From UBA7434 sp042090785 (GTDB lineage Bacteria > Pseudomonadota > Gammaproteobacteria > Pseudomonadales > UBA7434): 64,000 nt of DNA. Under the pieces are notes generated by a model, which worked only from the letters and a program-made list of their open reading frames with translations, had not been told where the DNA came from and did no database searches. The stretch is taken from contig JBELIP010000006.1 of NCBI GenBank assembly GCA_042090785.1, positions 1 through 64,000 of the forward strand, written 5' to 3'. The position numbers were made by a program, and so were the translations under genes. This document shows, one piece after another, positions 1 through 8,480 of the stretch. The stretch's first letter is position 1. Every line of letters begins with the position of its first letter.

Positions 1-239
1 GCAATGCTTTCGCCTAGTTCGAGCCCAGCAGGCGGAGCCAAATTTCGAAAAAGCTGTCAGTAATGACGGCTTTTTTTTGGGCCCAATGATTAGCTCTTTA
101 TCTGTTAATCATTGGCGAAAGCAATGCTTTCGCCTAGTTCGAGCCCAGCAGGCGGAGCCAAATTTCGAAAAAGCTATCAGTAATGACGGCTTTTTTTTGG
201 GGCCCAATGATTAGCTCTTTATCTGTTAATCATTGGCGA
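1..239. repeat. Two tandem copies of a ~120-bp hairpin-rich repeat, cut by window edge
   Basis: Positions 1-120 and 121-239 are near-identical: one substitution (G56 versus A176) and one extra G in the second copy. Each copy holds three inverted repeats: CGCCT/AGGCG (11-15 with 30-34), a terminator-like stem with a T8 tail (48-78) and CCAATGATTA/TAATCATTGG (83-92 with 106-115). The junction makes a further stem, GGCGAAAGC-AAT-GCTTTCGCC (114-134). No open frame or known mobile element is visible. The array may continue to the left of the window. Confidence 0.9.
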
Positions 240-264
240 CTAAGACAGTACAGGCATCGTTTTA

Positions 265-318
265 GATTCAAAAAGAAGAATGAGAGCGAGATAAAATCGC
301 TTCTCGTTATTTTGAATC
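265..318 (-). terminator. Hairpin terminator of the DUF6435-like gene
   Basis: Outer arms GATTCAAAA (265-273) and TTTTGAATC (310-318) enclose an inner stem GAGAGCGA/TCGCTTCTC. Read on the minus strand, the inner stem is followed by a T-rich run. The structure overlaps the last three codons and stop of the small gene at 307-483. Confidence 0.5.
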
Positions 319-483
319 AGCCTCCAATGCTTGAATCTCCTGCCAAATAGCCTCGGCCTCAGCAGTTAATTTAGAATAGCCCATAATATCGCCCTTCCTT
401 TGTAAAAGCATTGCTCGCTCTAACAAAATATCATAGGCCTTGCGGAGCTTTTTTTGGGGGTCAGACTTGAATATAGAAAACAT
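307..483 (-). CDS. Small DUF6435 (Lacal_2735-like) family protein, 58 aa
   Basis: A 58-codon reading frame begins ATG at 483 and ends TAA at 307. The product starts MFSIFKSDPQKKLRKAYDIL and continues through a charged helical region containing RKGDIMGYSKL. This fits the small cytoplasmic DUF6435 family: an MFSxFKxDPxKKL start, a helical hairpin and a total of 50-60 residues. The function of the family is not known. It is preceded by only a weak ribosome binding site and ends in a hairpin terminator. It stands alone between the repeat array and the polysaccharide operon, separated from the GH18 gene by about 90 bp. The family assignment rests on the N-terminal motif and length. Confidence 0.7.
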   Translation of the reverse strand: MFSIFKSDPQKKLRKAYDILLERAMLLQRKGDIMGYSKLTAEAEAIWQEIQALEADSK

Positions 484-574
484 AAAATAGCTCGATTAAT
501 TGATAAGCGTTTACTACTTATACTCGAACGATAAGAAATGGATCACGCCTTGGTTATTGTGTTCTGATATATTG

Positions 575-1552
575 CTATCGTGCAAGCAAACACTTAGCGT
601 TGTTTTGCTCAAACGCTTTATCAATAGCTCTCCCTAAAGAAAATTTACCCGTCGCATCTTGCCCCAACTCCCAAACCAAAATGCCACCTACTCGATCAAG
701 CGCTAACTGCGTCTTAGCTTGCACCGTTGGTATACCGTTCCAGTAAGTTTCGCCATTATCATCACGCTGTGCATTCTGAGAATCAACCTTCACTAAATCG
801 GCATAGCTCTGTGGATGAGGTCGAGAATAAAAAGGGATACCTAAAGTAACTTTGGCGCGAGGCATTTTACGCTCATCCCAATAAGCTAAGCTCTCTTTAG
901 CAAAAGTCATATCTGAATGATGTATGCGGCCTGAGTCATAGGCCATGACATTAATAAAATCTGCTTTAGATAAAGTATCAATAGAAAAATAGCGAGCATG
1001 CTGCCCAAGTGCTGGCACAGCAATACTAAAAAACTTGTCATGCTTTTTTAATGCTTTAGCTAACTGATTAACCAATAAACTAAAATTTTTTCCCGACTCA
1101 ACACTACTCGGGAACTCCCAGTCAAGATCGACACCATCGATATCATGAAGCCGTAATAGAGCAATCACCGAAGTAACGAATTGTGTTCTTGTCGTCAAAG
1201 AGGCCGCTAAGGTTTCAAAGGCTGAATCATCACCGCGATTCCAACCGCCCACCAAGATACCCACTTTCGCGCCAATACTAATAGCACGTCGTTTAAAAAG
1301 AGAGAAATTTTCGGCAACAGGCAACGATTCTAAAGTGCCATCAGGACGAGGCAACACAAAAGCATAAATTGCATGAGTTAAATTATTGGGTAGTTGCGGG
1401 GGGACTTGACGATAATGTGGCAGGTAACCCACAAATCGGTTACTGCCACAATCATCAAGATAATTAAAACGTAAACTACCTGCCATAAGGCTTTCAGTAG
1501 ACACGACCGAAGCAAGTAATACGAATAATAACTTAAGAGGCTTAACAAACAC
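575..1552 (-). CDS. Secreted glycoside hydrolase family 18 protein
   Basis: This 325-residue protein opens with a signal peptide (about residues 1-24). It contains the GH18 catalytic signature DxxDxDxE as D139-G-V-D142-L-D144-W-E146; E146 is the expected catalytic acid. The strand motif VGGWNRG near residue 101 is also typical of the GH18 barrel. The family cleaves beta-1,4-linked N-acetylglucosamine polymers such as chitin, or related glycans. No chitin-binding domain is seen and the protein is short, so it is more likely a housekeeping or processing enzyme than a foraging chitinase. It is the last gene of the operon, 9 bp after the GT2 synthase, which suggests that it trims or releases the polymer made by that synthase. 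The substrate is inferred. Confidence 0.85.
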   Translation of the reverse strand: MFVKPLKLLFVLLASVVSTESLMAGSLRFNYLDDCGSNRFVGYLPHYRQVPPQLPNNLTHAIYAFVLPRPDGTLESLPVAENFSLFKRRAISIGAKVGILVGGWNRGDDSAFETLAASLTTRTQFVTSVIALLRLHDIDGVDLDWEFPSSVESGKNFSLLVNQLAKALKKHDKFFSIAVPALGQHARYFSIDTLSKADFINVMAYDSGRIHHSDMTFAKESLAYWDERKMPRAKVTLGIPFYSRPHPQSYADLVKVDSQNAQRDDNGETYWNGIPTVQAKTQLALDRVGGILVWELGQDATGKFSLGRAIDKAFEQNNAKCLLAR

Positions 1553-1561
1553 CGCCCTAAA

Positions 1562-2980
1562 CTACCATCGCATTTTGGCTTTACGCGACTCATCAAACAT
1601 ACAAAATAAGGCATTCATCTCCAACAGAATACCGTAGAACAATCGATAAATGGGCACAAACACCAATATATGTAACGACTGCCTACAACTAACCGCAGAG
1701 AATGCTGCCGCTGCCATATCAGCGAGTAGTAATACAAAGTACCACATATAGGCCGAGCTTATACCGTCTGATGCAGCCAACATGGTTACCAAAATCACAA
1801 CACTCAAAACATCAATAATTGGCCAAATAACGGCTTCAACCAAAAACCACATTAACCATGTACCGAGGTTCGGCTTTCTATCCGACACGTGAGTCCAGAG
1901 ATTCCACACAGCACCACAAGCCTGTAAATTACCTCGCACCCAACGATACCGCTGACTAAGCAAGCCTATAGAGTTCGAAGGACACTGCGTATAACAAAGT
2001 GCCGAGGGTTCAAAAACAATACCATAACCAGAAGCTAGCATAGCCATTGATAATTTAGCATCTTCTGCAAAAGTGTCTGATTCCCAAGGACCGGCAATAT
2101 CGGTTGGCTTAGGCGGCGCGCTTGGCACCAATTTAGACATTTCTGTTACCGCATTAAGCGCTTCTTTTTTAAATAATGTTATTGGGCCAGGCGCAACCAG
2201 TACTGAAGCAAAAAAACTTTGGAATAAACGGCCAGTACCATTCATTAAGGTATATTCCAACGACTGCAAATAACTTATTAAATTGTTGGTATTACGAATA
2301 GCTACCTGCCCAGCACAACCACCAAGGTCGGTATCAGCAATACGAACAAGCAAACGTTCAATCGCACCATCTGCTAATTCACTATCAGCATCCATACTCA
2401 GTATGTATTCGCCCTGCGCGTGTTGAAATCCTAAGTTCAACGCACTCGCTTTACCGCCATTAGGCTTATGGATAATTTTCAGCTCATCCGCTGATTGCAA
2501 TTCACGCTTAAGACGCTGCATTACAGCAAGCGTATCATCTGTCGAGCCATCATCAATCACAATAACTTCTTTGTTTTGATAACTGGTGCCTAACGCCGAA
2601 AGAATCGTTGCTTCAATATTATCTGCCTCATTGTAGGCAGGTAATAGAATTGTCACTAAGGTATCTTTTAGGTTATCCAATTTTTTCAAATTAGGCTGCT
2701 TAGAAGCTTCTAAAAAAGCAAACAATAACAACACTACATAGCGTGTTAAAAACAATACCGAGAAGAAGAAAAAGAAAAAAGAAAAACAAACAACTTGCCA
2801 GCGATCTAACGAATAAGAAGCATCTAACTCGTACATTGCAGCCATAAGGAAATAAATTTGGGCGGCACCAACTGCTGCGGTTGCAATATAACCCAGAAAT
2901 AAAAATAAAACCTTTTTGGATTGTTGCTTGGCAATAAATTCTTTGCTGTCAACTTCCGTATAACCCGCTACATAACTCAT
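1562..2980 (-). CDS. Processive family 2 glycosyltransferase (polysaccharide synthase-like)
   Basis: The protein has 472 residues, with two N-terminal and three C-terminal membrane segments around a cytosolic GT2 domain. The processive-synthase motifs are all present: IDDGSTDDT near residue 143, MDADSE near 195, AEDAKLS near 306 and QRYRW near 342. This set is shared by hyaluronan, chitin-oligomer, cellulose and poly-N-acetylglucosamine synthases. Such enzymes build a beta-linked polymer on the cytoplasmic face and thread it through the membrane. No PilZ domain is attached. Its ATG overlaps the end of the HlyD-like gene (ATGA), showing translational coupling. A GH18 partner suggests a GlcNAc-containing product, but the sugar cannot be read from the sequence. 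Confidence 0.88.
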   Translation of the reverse strand: MSYVAGYTEVDSKEFIAKQQSKKVLFLFLGYIATAAVGAAQIYFLMAAMYELDASYSLDRWQVVCFSFFFFFFSVLFLTRYVVLLLFAFLEASKQPNLKKLDNLKDTLVTILLPAYNEADNIEATILSALGTSYQNKEVIVIDDGSTDDTLAVMQRLKRELQSADELKIIHKPNGGKASALNLGFQHAQGEYILSMDADSELADGAIERLLVRIADTDLGGCAGQVAIRNTNNLISYLQSLEYTLMNGTGRLFQSFFASVLVAPGPITLFKKEALNAVTEMSKLVPSAPPKPTDIAGPWESDTFAEDAKLSMAMLASGYGIVFEPSALCYTQCPSNSIGLLSQRYRWVRGNLQACGAVWNLWTHVSDRKPNLGTWLMWFLVEAVIWPIIDVLSVVILVTMLAASDGISSAYMWYFVLLLADMAAAAFSAVSCRQSLHILVFVPIYRLFYGILLEMNALFCMFDESRKAKMRW

Positions 2981-4719
2981 GGATGCTTTCTCTTGGCCAC
3001 ACGGCGTGGCAATGTATCATCACCGCCGTAATTTGAATCATTGTCGCTAGCATTACTAGCTATGTTGTTACTCGTAATATCATCAGCGCCAAAACCTTCA
3101 TAATAAATTTCATCATTAGAATTATTATATTCATTGGGCGTATTATCGTCTGGCGCAGGTGGGCGATTAATAACCGCACTTAACTTCTGAATACCAAACA
3201 ATATCAACATACCAAGAAATAAATAAATACTGGCTATCACTGCTGGGCTTTGACCAGTAGAACCACCATCAGAAAAACTAAACGCACTTATTAAGCCACT
3301 AAAATCTAGAGGGCGATTAACAAAACGTGCACGCATATCAATTGCGCCGTTATCCACTAAGTCTTTCAGAATATAACCTGGCGGCTCAATAGTAATCGCC
3401 ACTTCATGCAAATCATTTGACAATGCTTTCACAGAAGAAATTCGTCCGCGCACTTCAATATCACGCTTTTCTAACATGGAGTTAGTCACAAAAATATTTT
3501 CTGTGCTTTCTAACTGATTTAGTTCATTAGTCGTTACTTGAACCGACACATAAACAGAGTCAGGACGATAGATGACCGCTAGCGGCGTTCCTGCTCGTTT
3601 AATATTATTAGGCGACGTGTCTCGGTAACCAACTATACCGTCCCAAGGTGCACGCACTTCAATACTTGGCTGATCTTCATAACCGGCAATCGTTCTTTCA
3701 ACTTCTTGCAACTCAACTTTTAATTGATTCACTTGTGAATCAAGCCGTTTAGCTGCCGCTACTTCTTCTCCAGCTACCGCTTTTTCAACGGGTGCTAACT
3801 GCTCAAGAATAGTCGCCCTTTCACGTTGAATATCTTGCAACCAACCATCTGTAATTTTTGAATATGAATTCTCTTCTTTTTCTCCAGTCGAGCCTGAAGA
3901 TTCAAACTTAGATGCCGAACTTTCTAAGAAGCGCTGCTGTGACTTAAGTTCTTCTAATTTACTAATTGCAACACGATTAGCTTCACGTTTTCGGCTAAGC
4001 TCTAATTTTGACACTAGACCTTCACTCGCAATACGCTCTGCAAAATCTAGCTCTTGTTGAGTTAAATTAACTGCTGCATTTTGCTGGTTAATTCGGTGAC
4101 TCAACGATTCTAAATCTCTACGAATACGCTGCTCTGCTGTGGCATTATCATTTTCATAGCGCTCTCCTGATCGCTTAGACATTTCTTGCTGCTGCATTAG
4201 CTGGCGTTCTTTTTCATTAAGCTCATTCATACGACGCTGTAACGATTGCAATAATGCAATAGTCGGCGCATCAATAATGGGTGTTTTCAGCTCTTCAAAA
4301 CTGATTTTTTCGAGAAGGATATCGCGCTGCAACATTGCATCTGCACGCTCTTTGGGGTCAGGCTTACGATGAAAACTCACTAAAATATCGTCTTTAACAA
4401 TATTTTTATTGGTCGTTGGAAATTCAGCGGCGAAACCTTTAACAGCTCGCACCGAAAATAAATCTTCACCTTGCAATAAGCCGACATGCTCAGCTTTGGT
4501 ATAAGGTAACCAAGCGCGAAACATAAAAAACAAACTTATTAATAAAATAGTCACAAGAAAAAAACGCGCTAGTACAAGCGAAATTGACTTGCCACCTTTA
4601 TCCAATGGAGATGCGCTATTCCGATTGGCCCAAACCGTAAATGCATTAGTGAATGCAAAGGTTGAAATACCCACTAATCCGCCTACCAATAGGTAGATTA
4701 ATGTAAGATTACTTTCCAT
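2977..4719 (-). CDS. HlyD-like membrane fusion protein of the polysaccharide operon
   Basis: This 580-residue protein has two N-terminal membrane segments (about 6-29 and 46-70), then a long heptad-rich coiled-coil region (about 120-330). A barrel-sandwich/lipoyl half-motif, VRAPWDGIVGY, lies near residue 355, followed by beta-barrel sequence. A third membrane segment sits near residues 505-525, followed by an Asn/Asp-rich tail ending in basic residues. Adaptors of this type bridge an inner-membrane exporter to a TolC-like channel. Normal type I adaptors have one transmembrane segment, so three is unusual; Alg44 of the alginate system is a partial precedent, but no PilZ domain is visible here. 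The gene lies between the TolC-like and GT2 genes, overlapping the latter by 4 bp. Confidence 0.8.
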   Translation of the reverse strand: MESNLTLIYLLVGGLVGISTFAFTNAFTVWANRNSASPLDKGGKSISLVLARFFLVTILLISLFFMFRAWLPYTKAEHVGLLQGEDLFSVRAVKGFAAEFPTTNKNIVKDDILVSFHRKPDPKERADAMLQRDILLEKISFEELKTPIIDAPTIALLQSLQRRMNELNEKERQLMQQQEMSKRSGERYENDNATAEQRIRRDLESLSHRINQQNAAVNLTQQELDFAERIASEGLVSKLELSRKREANRVAISKLEELKSQQRFLESSASKFESSGSTGEKEENSYSKITDGWLQDIQRERATILEQLAPVEKAVAGEEVAAAKRLDSQVNQLKVELQEVERTIAGYEDQPSIEVRAPWDGIVGYRDTSPNNIKRAGTPLAVIYRPDSVYVSVQVTTNELNQLESTENIFVTNSMLEKRDIEVRGRISSVKALSNDLHEVAITIEPPGYILKDLVDNGAIDMRARFVNRPLDFSGLISAFSFSDGGSTGQSPAVIASIYLFLGMLILFGIQKLSAVINRPPAPDDNTPNEYNNSNDEIYYEGFGADDITSNNIASNASDNDSNYGGDDTLPRRVAKRKHP

Positions 4720-4776
4720 TGTGAAACCCCATAAATGACTTTATTTTTTTATTTCTAAAATTTTAAATCTCTGTTA

Positions 4777-6210
4777 CTACTGTAAACGGTTTAACTGACT
4801 ATTATTTGCGGGCAATCTAAGCACCCTGTCTTTAGTCGCACTTGGACGCCAAACAGCTTCTGAACCTACACAGTAAGCATTAACTTGTCTTAAATAGTCT
4901 TCGGTTAATTGACCAACGGACGCTTTTAAATGAATGAGATTACGAATGTAATTATGACGCGCCTCAGAAAAACTATACTCTGCGGCATAAAGGCGTTGCT
5001 GAGCTTGTAATAAGTCGACAATACCGCGGTTACCCGCTTCGTAACCTGAGGAAACTGCACGCAATGCTGTCGCCGCACTTTCTATAGCAACTCTACCCGC
5101 ATCAACACGACCCACATCTGTTTTTAACGAACGTAACTTATTACGAGTTTTACTATCGGTTTCAAGCTCAATTTTTCGTAACGCAGCTTTGGCTACTGCA
5201 ACTTCAGCTTTGGCTTTTTTGACGCCACTAGACATTTTTCCACCTCGGTACAAATCCCAATTAATAGAAAGGCCTATAGATGTTTCGTCATAGCCAGAAC
5301 CCAAAGCTGGATCGGCTGCACCATCTTGATTGAGGTGTTGAAGCACAGCATTAACAGTTGGAAGACGCTCGGAACGTGAGGCTTTGTAACGGCGCTCTAG
5401 GCTAGCCAAATTTTGGCGGGCGGCTTCTATCTCAGGATTATGAGCAAATGCGCGCTCAACCCATAATTCTTCGTTAACCGGTTGTGGCGCAAGCATAGGT
5501 AAATCGTTACTAATGTCATCAATACGCTGGTACGAAAAAGAAGTAAGCGTACGCAAGTCTTCGAATGCACTTTCTTTAGCGCTTTCTGCTTGGATACGAC
5601 GAATCACAGTTGCATCATGTATTGCTTGTGCTTCTAACACATCAGTTACAGCAATGATGCCTGCATCAAATTTTTTCTGCACTTCTATTAATTGCTGCTT
5701 TACTGCGGCTTCTTCGCCAGCAACTGCTCGCAACAAATTTTTTGCATGAAGCACACTTAAGTAGCTTTCAACTGACCGAACAATTAGCTCTTGCTTATCA
5801 GCTTCCATGGCAGACTCAGCCATTTTAAAGGCCGATTTGCTTTTTTTATAATTATGCCACTTAGGCATATCAATGAGTGGCTGGACAACTGATACCTGCC
5901 AGTTAGTCTCAGAAAAGTTACTCTCTAAACCCAAATCATTAACAACGGCTTTGCTGTCATAGCCTCGGTGAGTCTCATTCATTCTCGCAGAAGCGAAAGC
6001 GTTAGGAAGAATTTCACCGCGTGCAATTCGCTTTTGTGCAACTGCGACATCCCACTCAGCTTCGGTCATTGCATAGCTGGGATCATGATTCCGAGCATCG
6101 CGATAAACATCCAATAAAGTTTCAGCAACAGATACATTAACAACAGAAAAGAGCATTGCCGAAACAAATGCTTTTAAAGTGAAAGTGTCAGAAAAATTGG
6201 TCATATTCAT
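4777..6210 (-). CDS. TolC-family outer membrane protein
   Basis: The 477-residue protein has a signal peptide ending near VSVAET (about residue 30) and two repeats of the long alpha-helical TolC/OEP pattern. Typical elements are an early LLDVYRDARNHDPSY stretch, GEILPNAFASARM and, near the C-terminus, SGYEAGNRGIVDLLQAQQ. TolC trimers form an outer-membrane beta-barrel with a periplasmic tunnel. It is the first gene of the four-gene operon and has a 57-bp gap to the HlyD-like gene. That neighbourhood argues for a dedicated exit duct for the GT2 product or an associated substrate, rather than a general drug-efflux TolC. Confidence 0.88.
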   Translation of the reverse strand: MNMTNFSDTFTLKAFVSAMLFSVVNVSVAETLLDVYRDARNHDPSYAMTEAEWDVAVAQKRIARGEILPNAFASARMNETHRGYDSKAVVNDLGLESNFSETNWQVSVVQPLIDMPKWHNYKKSKSAFKMAESAMEADKQELIVRSVESYLSVLHAKNLLRAVAGEEAAVKQQLIEVQKKFDAGIIAVTDVLEAQAIHDATVIRRIQAESAKESAFEDLRTLTSFSYQRIDDISNDLPMLAPQPVNEELWVERAFAHNPEIEAARQNLASLERRYKASRSERLPTVNAVLQHLNQDGAADPALGSGYDETSIGLSINWDLYRGGKMSSGVKKAKAEVAVAKAALRKIELETDSKTRNKLRSLKTDVGRVDAGRVAIESAATALRAVSSGYEAGNRGIVDLLQAQQRLYAAEYSFSEARHNYIRNLIHLKASVGQLTEDYLRQVNAYCVGSEAVWRPSATKDRVLRLPANNSQLNRLQ

Positions 6211-6611
6211 AAAAATCCATATTGGCTTATTTTCAGAGATTTAAAATCACTAAACCCATAAGGGGCGCATACTAATTGATCGATAGATTAATAATCAAGC
6301 AGAATGAGTTAAAAACGGTCAACCTAACGATTAATTAAAGTTTTTAAATATTGATGCAAACCCTAGACACAAAATATTGCAGATTCATGAAAAACAAAAA
6401 ACCATAATTAAAACGTTATAGATTTTTATTGGAGACTTTTCGCACCAAAAAAAAGCAAAAAATGAGCTTTATCTATTTTTTATTATAAATATCTAACACT
6501 TAGAGCACCCGATTACACGCGTTGTGCTTGGGGCATAAATTACTTGATTGTGGGACGATAAAGCGCAAAGAAGGGAATAAAAAGAATCATAAGAAATTTA
6601 TTAACATTAAA
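6211..6611. other. AT-rich intergenic region upstream of the polysaccharide operon
   Basis: This 400-bp stretch has no open frame of note. It should carry the promoter of the TolC-HlyD-GT2-GH18 operon and the 3' end of the permease transcript. No clear terminator hairpin or regulator site could be identified by eye. Confidence 0.5.
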
Positions 6612-8402
6612 TTAAAACGGCCAAATAATTGGAACCAACAATACTGTTGTCACCCCTACCAATATCGTTAGAGGAACACCCATTTTCAAAAAATCGACAA
6701 ACCGATATTTACCAGGACCATAAACCATTAAGTTAGTTTGGTAACCTATGGGGGTAGAAAAGCTGGCTGAAGCTGCAATCATCAAGGTAATGGCCATAGG
6801 AATTAAATCAACACCCAACTCAATGCTAATTGCTGAAGCGACAGGAAACAGCAATACGGCGGCCGCCACATTAGAGATTATCGCTGAAAAGGCAGCTGCC
6901 ACGACAAACAACATAATTAGCGCTGCATGTGGCGACTGGCCGACTAGACCTACAAAATTCTGTGCAATTGAGAGGGTTACACCGGTTTTTTCTAAGGCAA
7001 CACCTAAAGCGATAGATGCACCTATTACAATTAATACCTGCCAATCAATACTGCGACGCGCTTCTTCTGCCTGAGTACAACGCGACAAAATCATTGCACC
7101 AGCGGCTAACATAGAAGCTTCAAGCATCGATAGCACACTGGTTGCTGCTAGTAGAACCATAGCAACAAAGATGATTAATGCGGTACCCATTCGCTCATGA
7201 GAAACGGGGCTATAGTCATCGATTTTTCTCACTAACAAAAAATCTCTAACGTATCGCTGCTGTCGCTCAAATGAACGACCTGCTTCAATTAATAACGTAT
7301 CACCCGGCTTTAATGTTATATCGCCAATGCGACTTTTAATCCGCTGCCCTTCTCTAGCGACAGCAATAATGGCAGCACCATAAGTAGAGCGAAAGCGCCC
7401 CTCTTTAACGGTTTTACCTACCTGTGGAAAGCTATTAGAGATAACGACTTCAACTAAATGCCGCTGCGAGCGCTCGGAATCCAACTTAAAAATTTGATCA
7501 TCTGCTGGACGTAAACCACGCATTTTTTGTAAATCGACGACGGACTCAACATTACCAGCAAACACTAAGCGATCGCTAGCATGCAACTGTTGGGCTGGAC
7601 CCACAGCAGTAATTAAGTGGCCTCTACGCTGAATTTCAATTAAGAACACACCAGGCAAACTTCTTAAACCTGCTGCTTCTACTGTTTGCCCCACTAATGG
7701 ACTGGCAGATTCAACTAACATCTCTACTGTGTATTGCCGAGTATCACCAAATTGTCTTGCTGAATTATTTGAGTTTTTGGACAGTAACAGCGGGCTTACA
7801 AAATAGACATAAATTAATGTCACTATAACGCAAGGAATACCCACCCACGCTAAATCAAAGATACCCAACTGGTAAACTTCTTCAGCACCTGCCGCTTGGT
7901 AATGCTCTCGCAACATACCATCGACCACTAAATTAGTGCTAGTGCCTATTAATGTACAGGCGCCACCAATAATCGCCGCATAACTTAAAGGCATCATTAA
8001 TTGCGAAACCGAAAATTGATTACGCTTCGCCCAGTCCATGACCGCAGGAATCATCATTGCCACAACAGGCGTGTTATTAACGACAGAGCTGAGAGTAGCT
8101 ACAGGAAGCATTAAACGTAATTGCGCCCAGCCTATTGTCGATGGACGACCCAATAAACTACCCGCTAACCATGCTGCGCCTCCGGTTTTTGATAAACCTT
8201 GGGCAACAATAAATAACATAGCCACAGTAATCATGCCTTGGTTAGCAAACCCCGACAGCGCCTCTACTGGTGTAAGAACACCGACGACCAATAACGCTGT
8301 AACACCGCCCATTAAAATAATATCGGCTGCATAACGGGTAAAAACCAGCGCCGAAAAACACACCAGTACGGCAGCTATTGCAAGATATGACGCTATATCC
8401 AC
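6612..8402 (-). CDS. SLC13-family permease with two RCK_C (TrkA-C) domains
   Basis: The protein has 596 residues. Hydrophobic segments at both ends match the divalent anion:Na+ symporter (SLC13/CitM-like) fold, including SNVAAAVLLFPVASAIS and NNTPVVAMMIPAVMDW helix-hairpin motifs. Between them (about residues 220-390) lie two soluble TrkA-C-like domains, each with a GDTLLIEAG or ASDRLVFAG type strand. Such RCK_C-containing members transport sulfate, dicarboxylates or similar anions; the cargo cannot be specified. A GTG start at 8402 is preceded by AGAGGAAG at good spacing. It stands apart from neighbours by 78 bp and about 400 bp. Confidence 0.85.
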   Translation of the reverse strand: MDIASYLAIAAVLVCFSALVFTRYAADIILMGGVTALLVVGVLTPVEALSGFANQGMITVAMLFIVAQGLSKTGGAAWLAGSLLGRPSTIGWAQLRLMLPVATLSSVVNNTPVVAMMIPAVMDWAKRNQFSVSQLMMPLSYAAIIGGACTLIGTSTNLVVDGMLREHYQAAGAEEVYQLGIFDLAWVGIPCVIVTLIYVYFVSPLLLSKNSNNSARQFGDTRQYTVEMLVESASPLVGQTVEAAGLRSLPGVFLIEIQRRGHLITAVGPAQQLHASDRLVFAGNVESVVDLQKMRGLRPADDQIFKLDSERSQRHLVEVVISNSFPQVGKTVKEGRFRSTYGAAIIAVAREGQRIKSRIGDITLKPGDTLLIEAGRSFERQQRYVRDFLLVRKIDDYSPVSHERMGTALIIFVAMVLLAATSVLSMLEASMLAAGAMILSRCTQAEEARRSIDWQVLIVIGASIALGVALEKTGVTLSIAQNFVGLVGQSPHAALIMLFVVAAAFSAIISNVAAAVLLFPVASAISIELGVDLIPMAITLMIAASASFSTPIGYQTNLMVYGPGKYRFVDFLKMGVPLTILVGVTTVLLVPIIWPF

Positions 8403-8480
8403 ACCACTTCCTCTTTCGGCTCACAGTGATACATTGAGAGGTTTAACTAATTTTTAAAATACTTAAATTACAACTGTAAA

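Noticed and set aside
2755..2800. GAAAAA-rich low-complexity tract
   Set aside because: It is the reverse complement of codons for a Phe-rich membrane helix of the GT2 protein.
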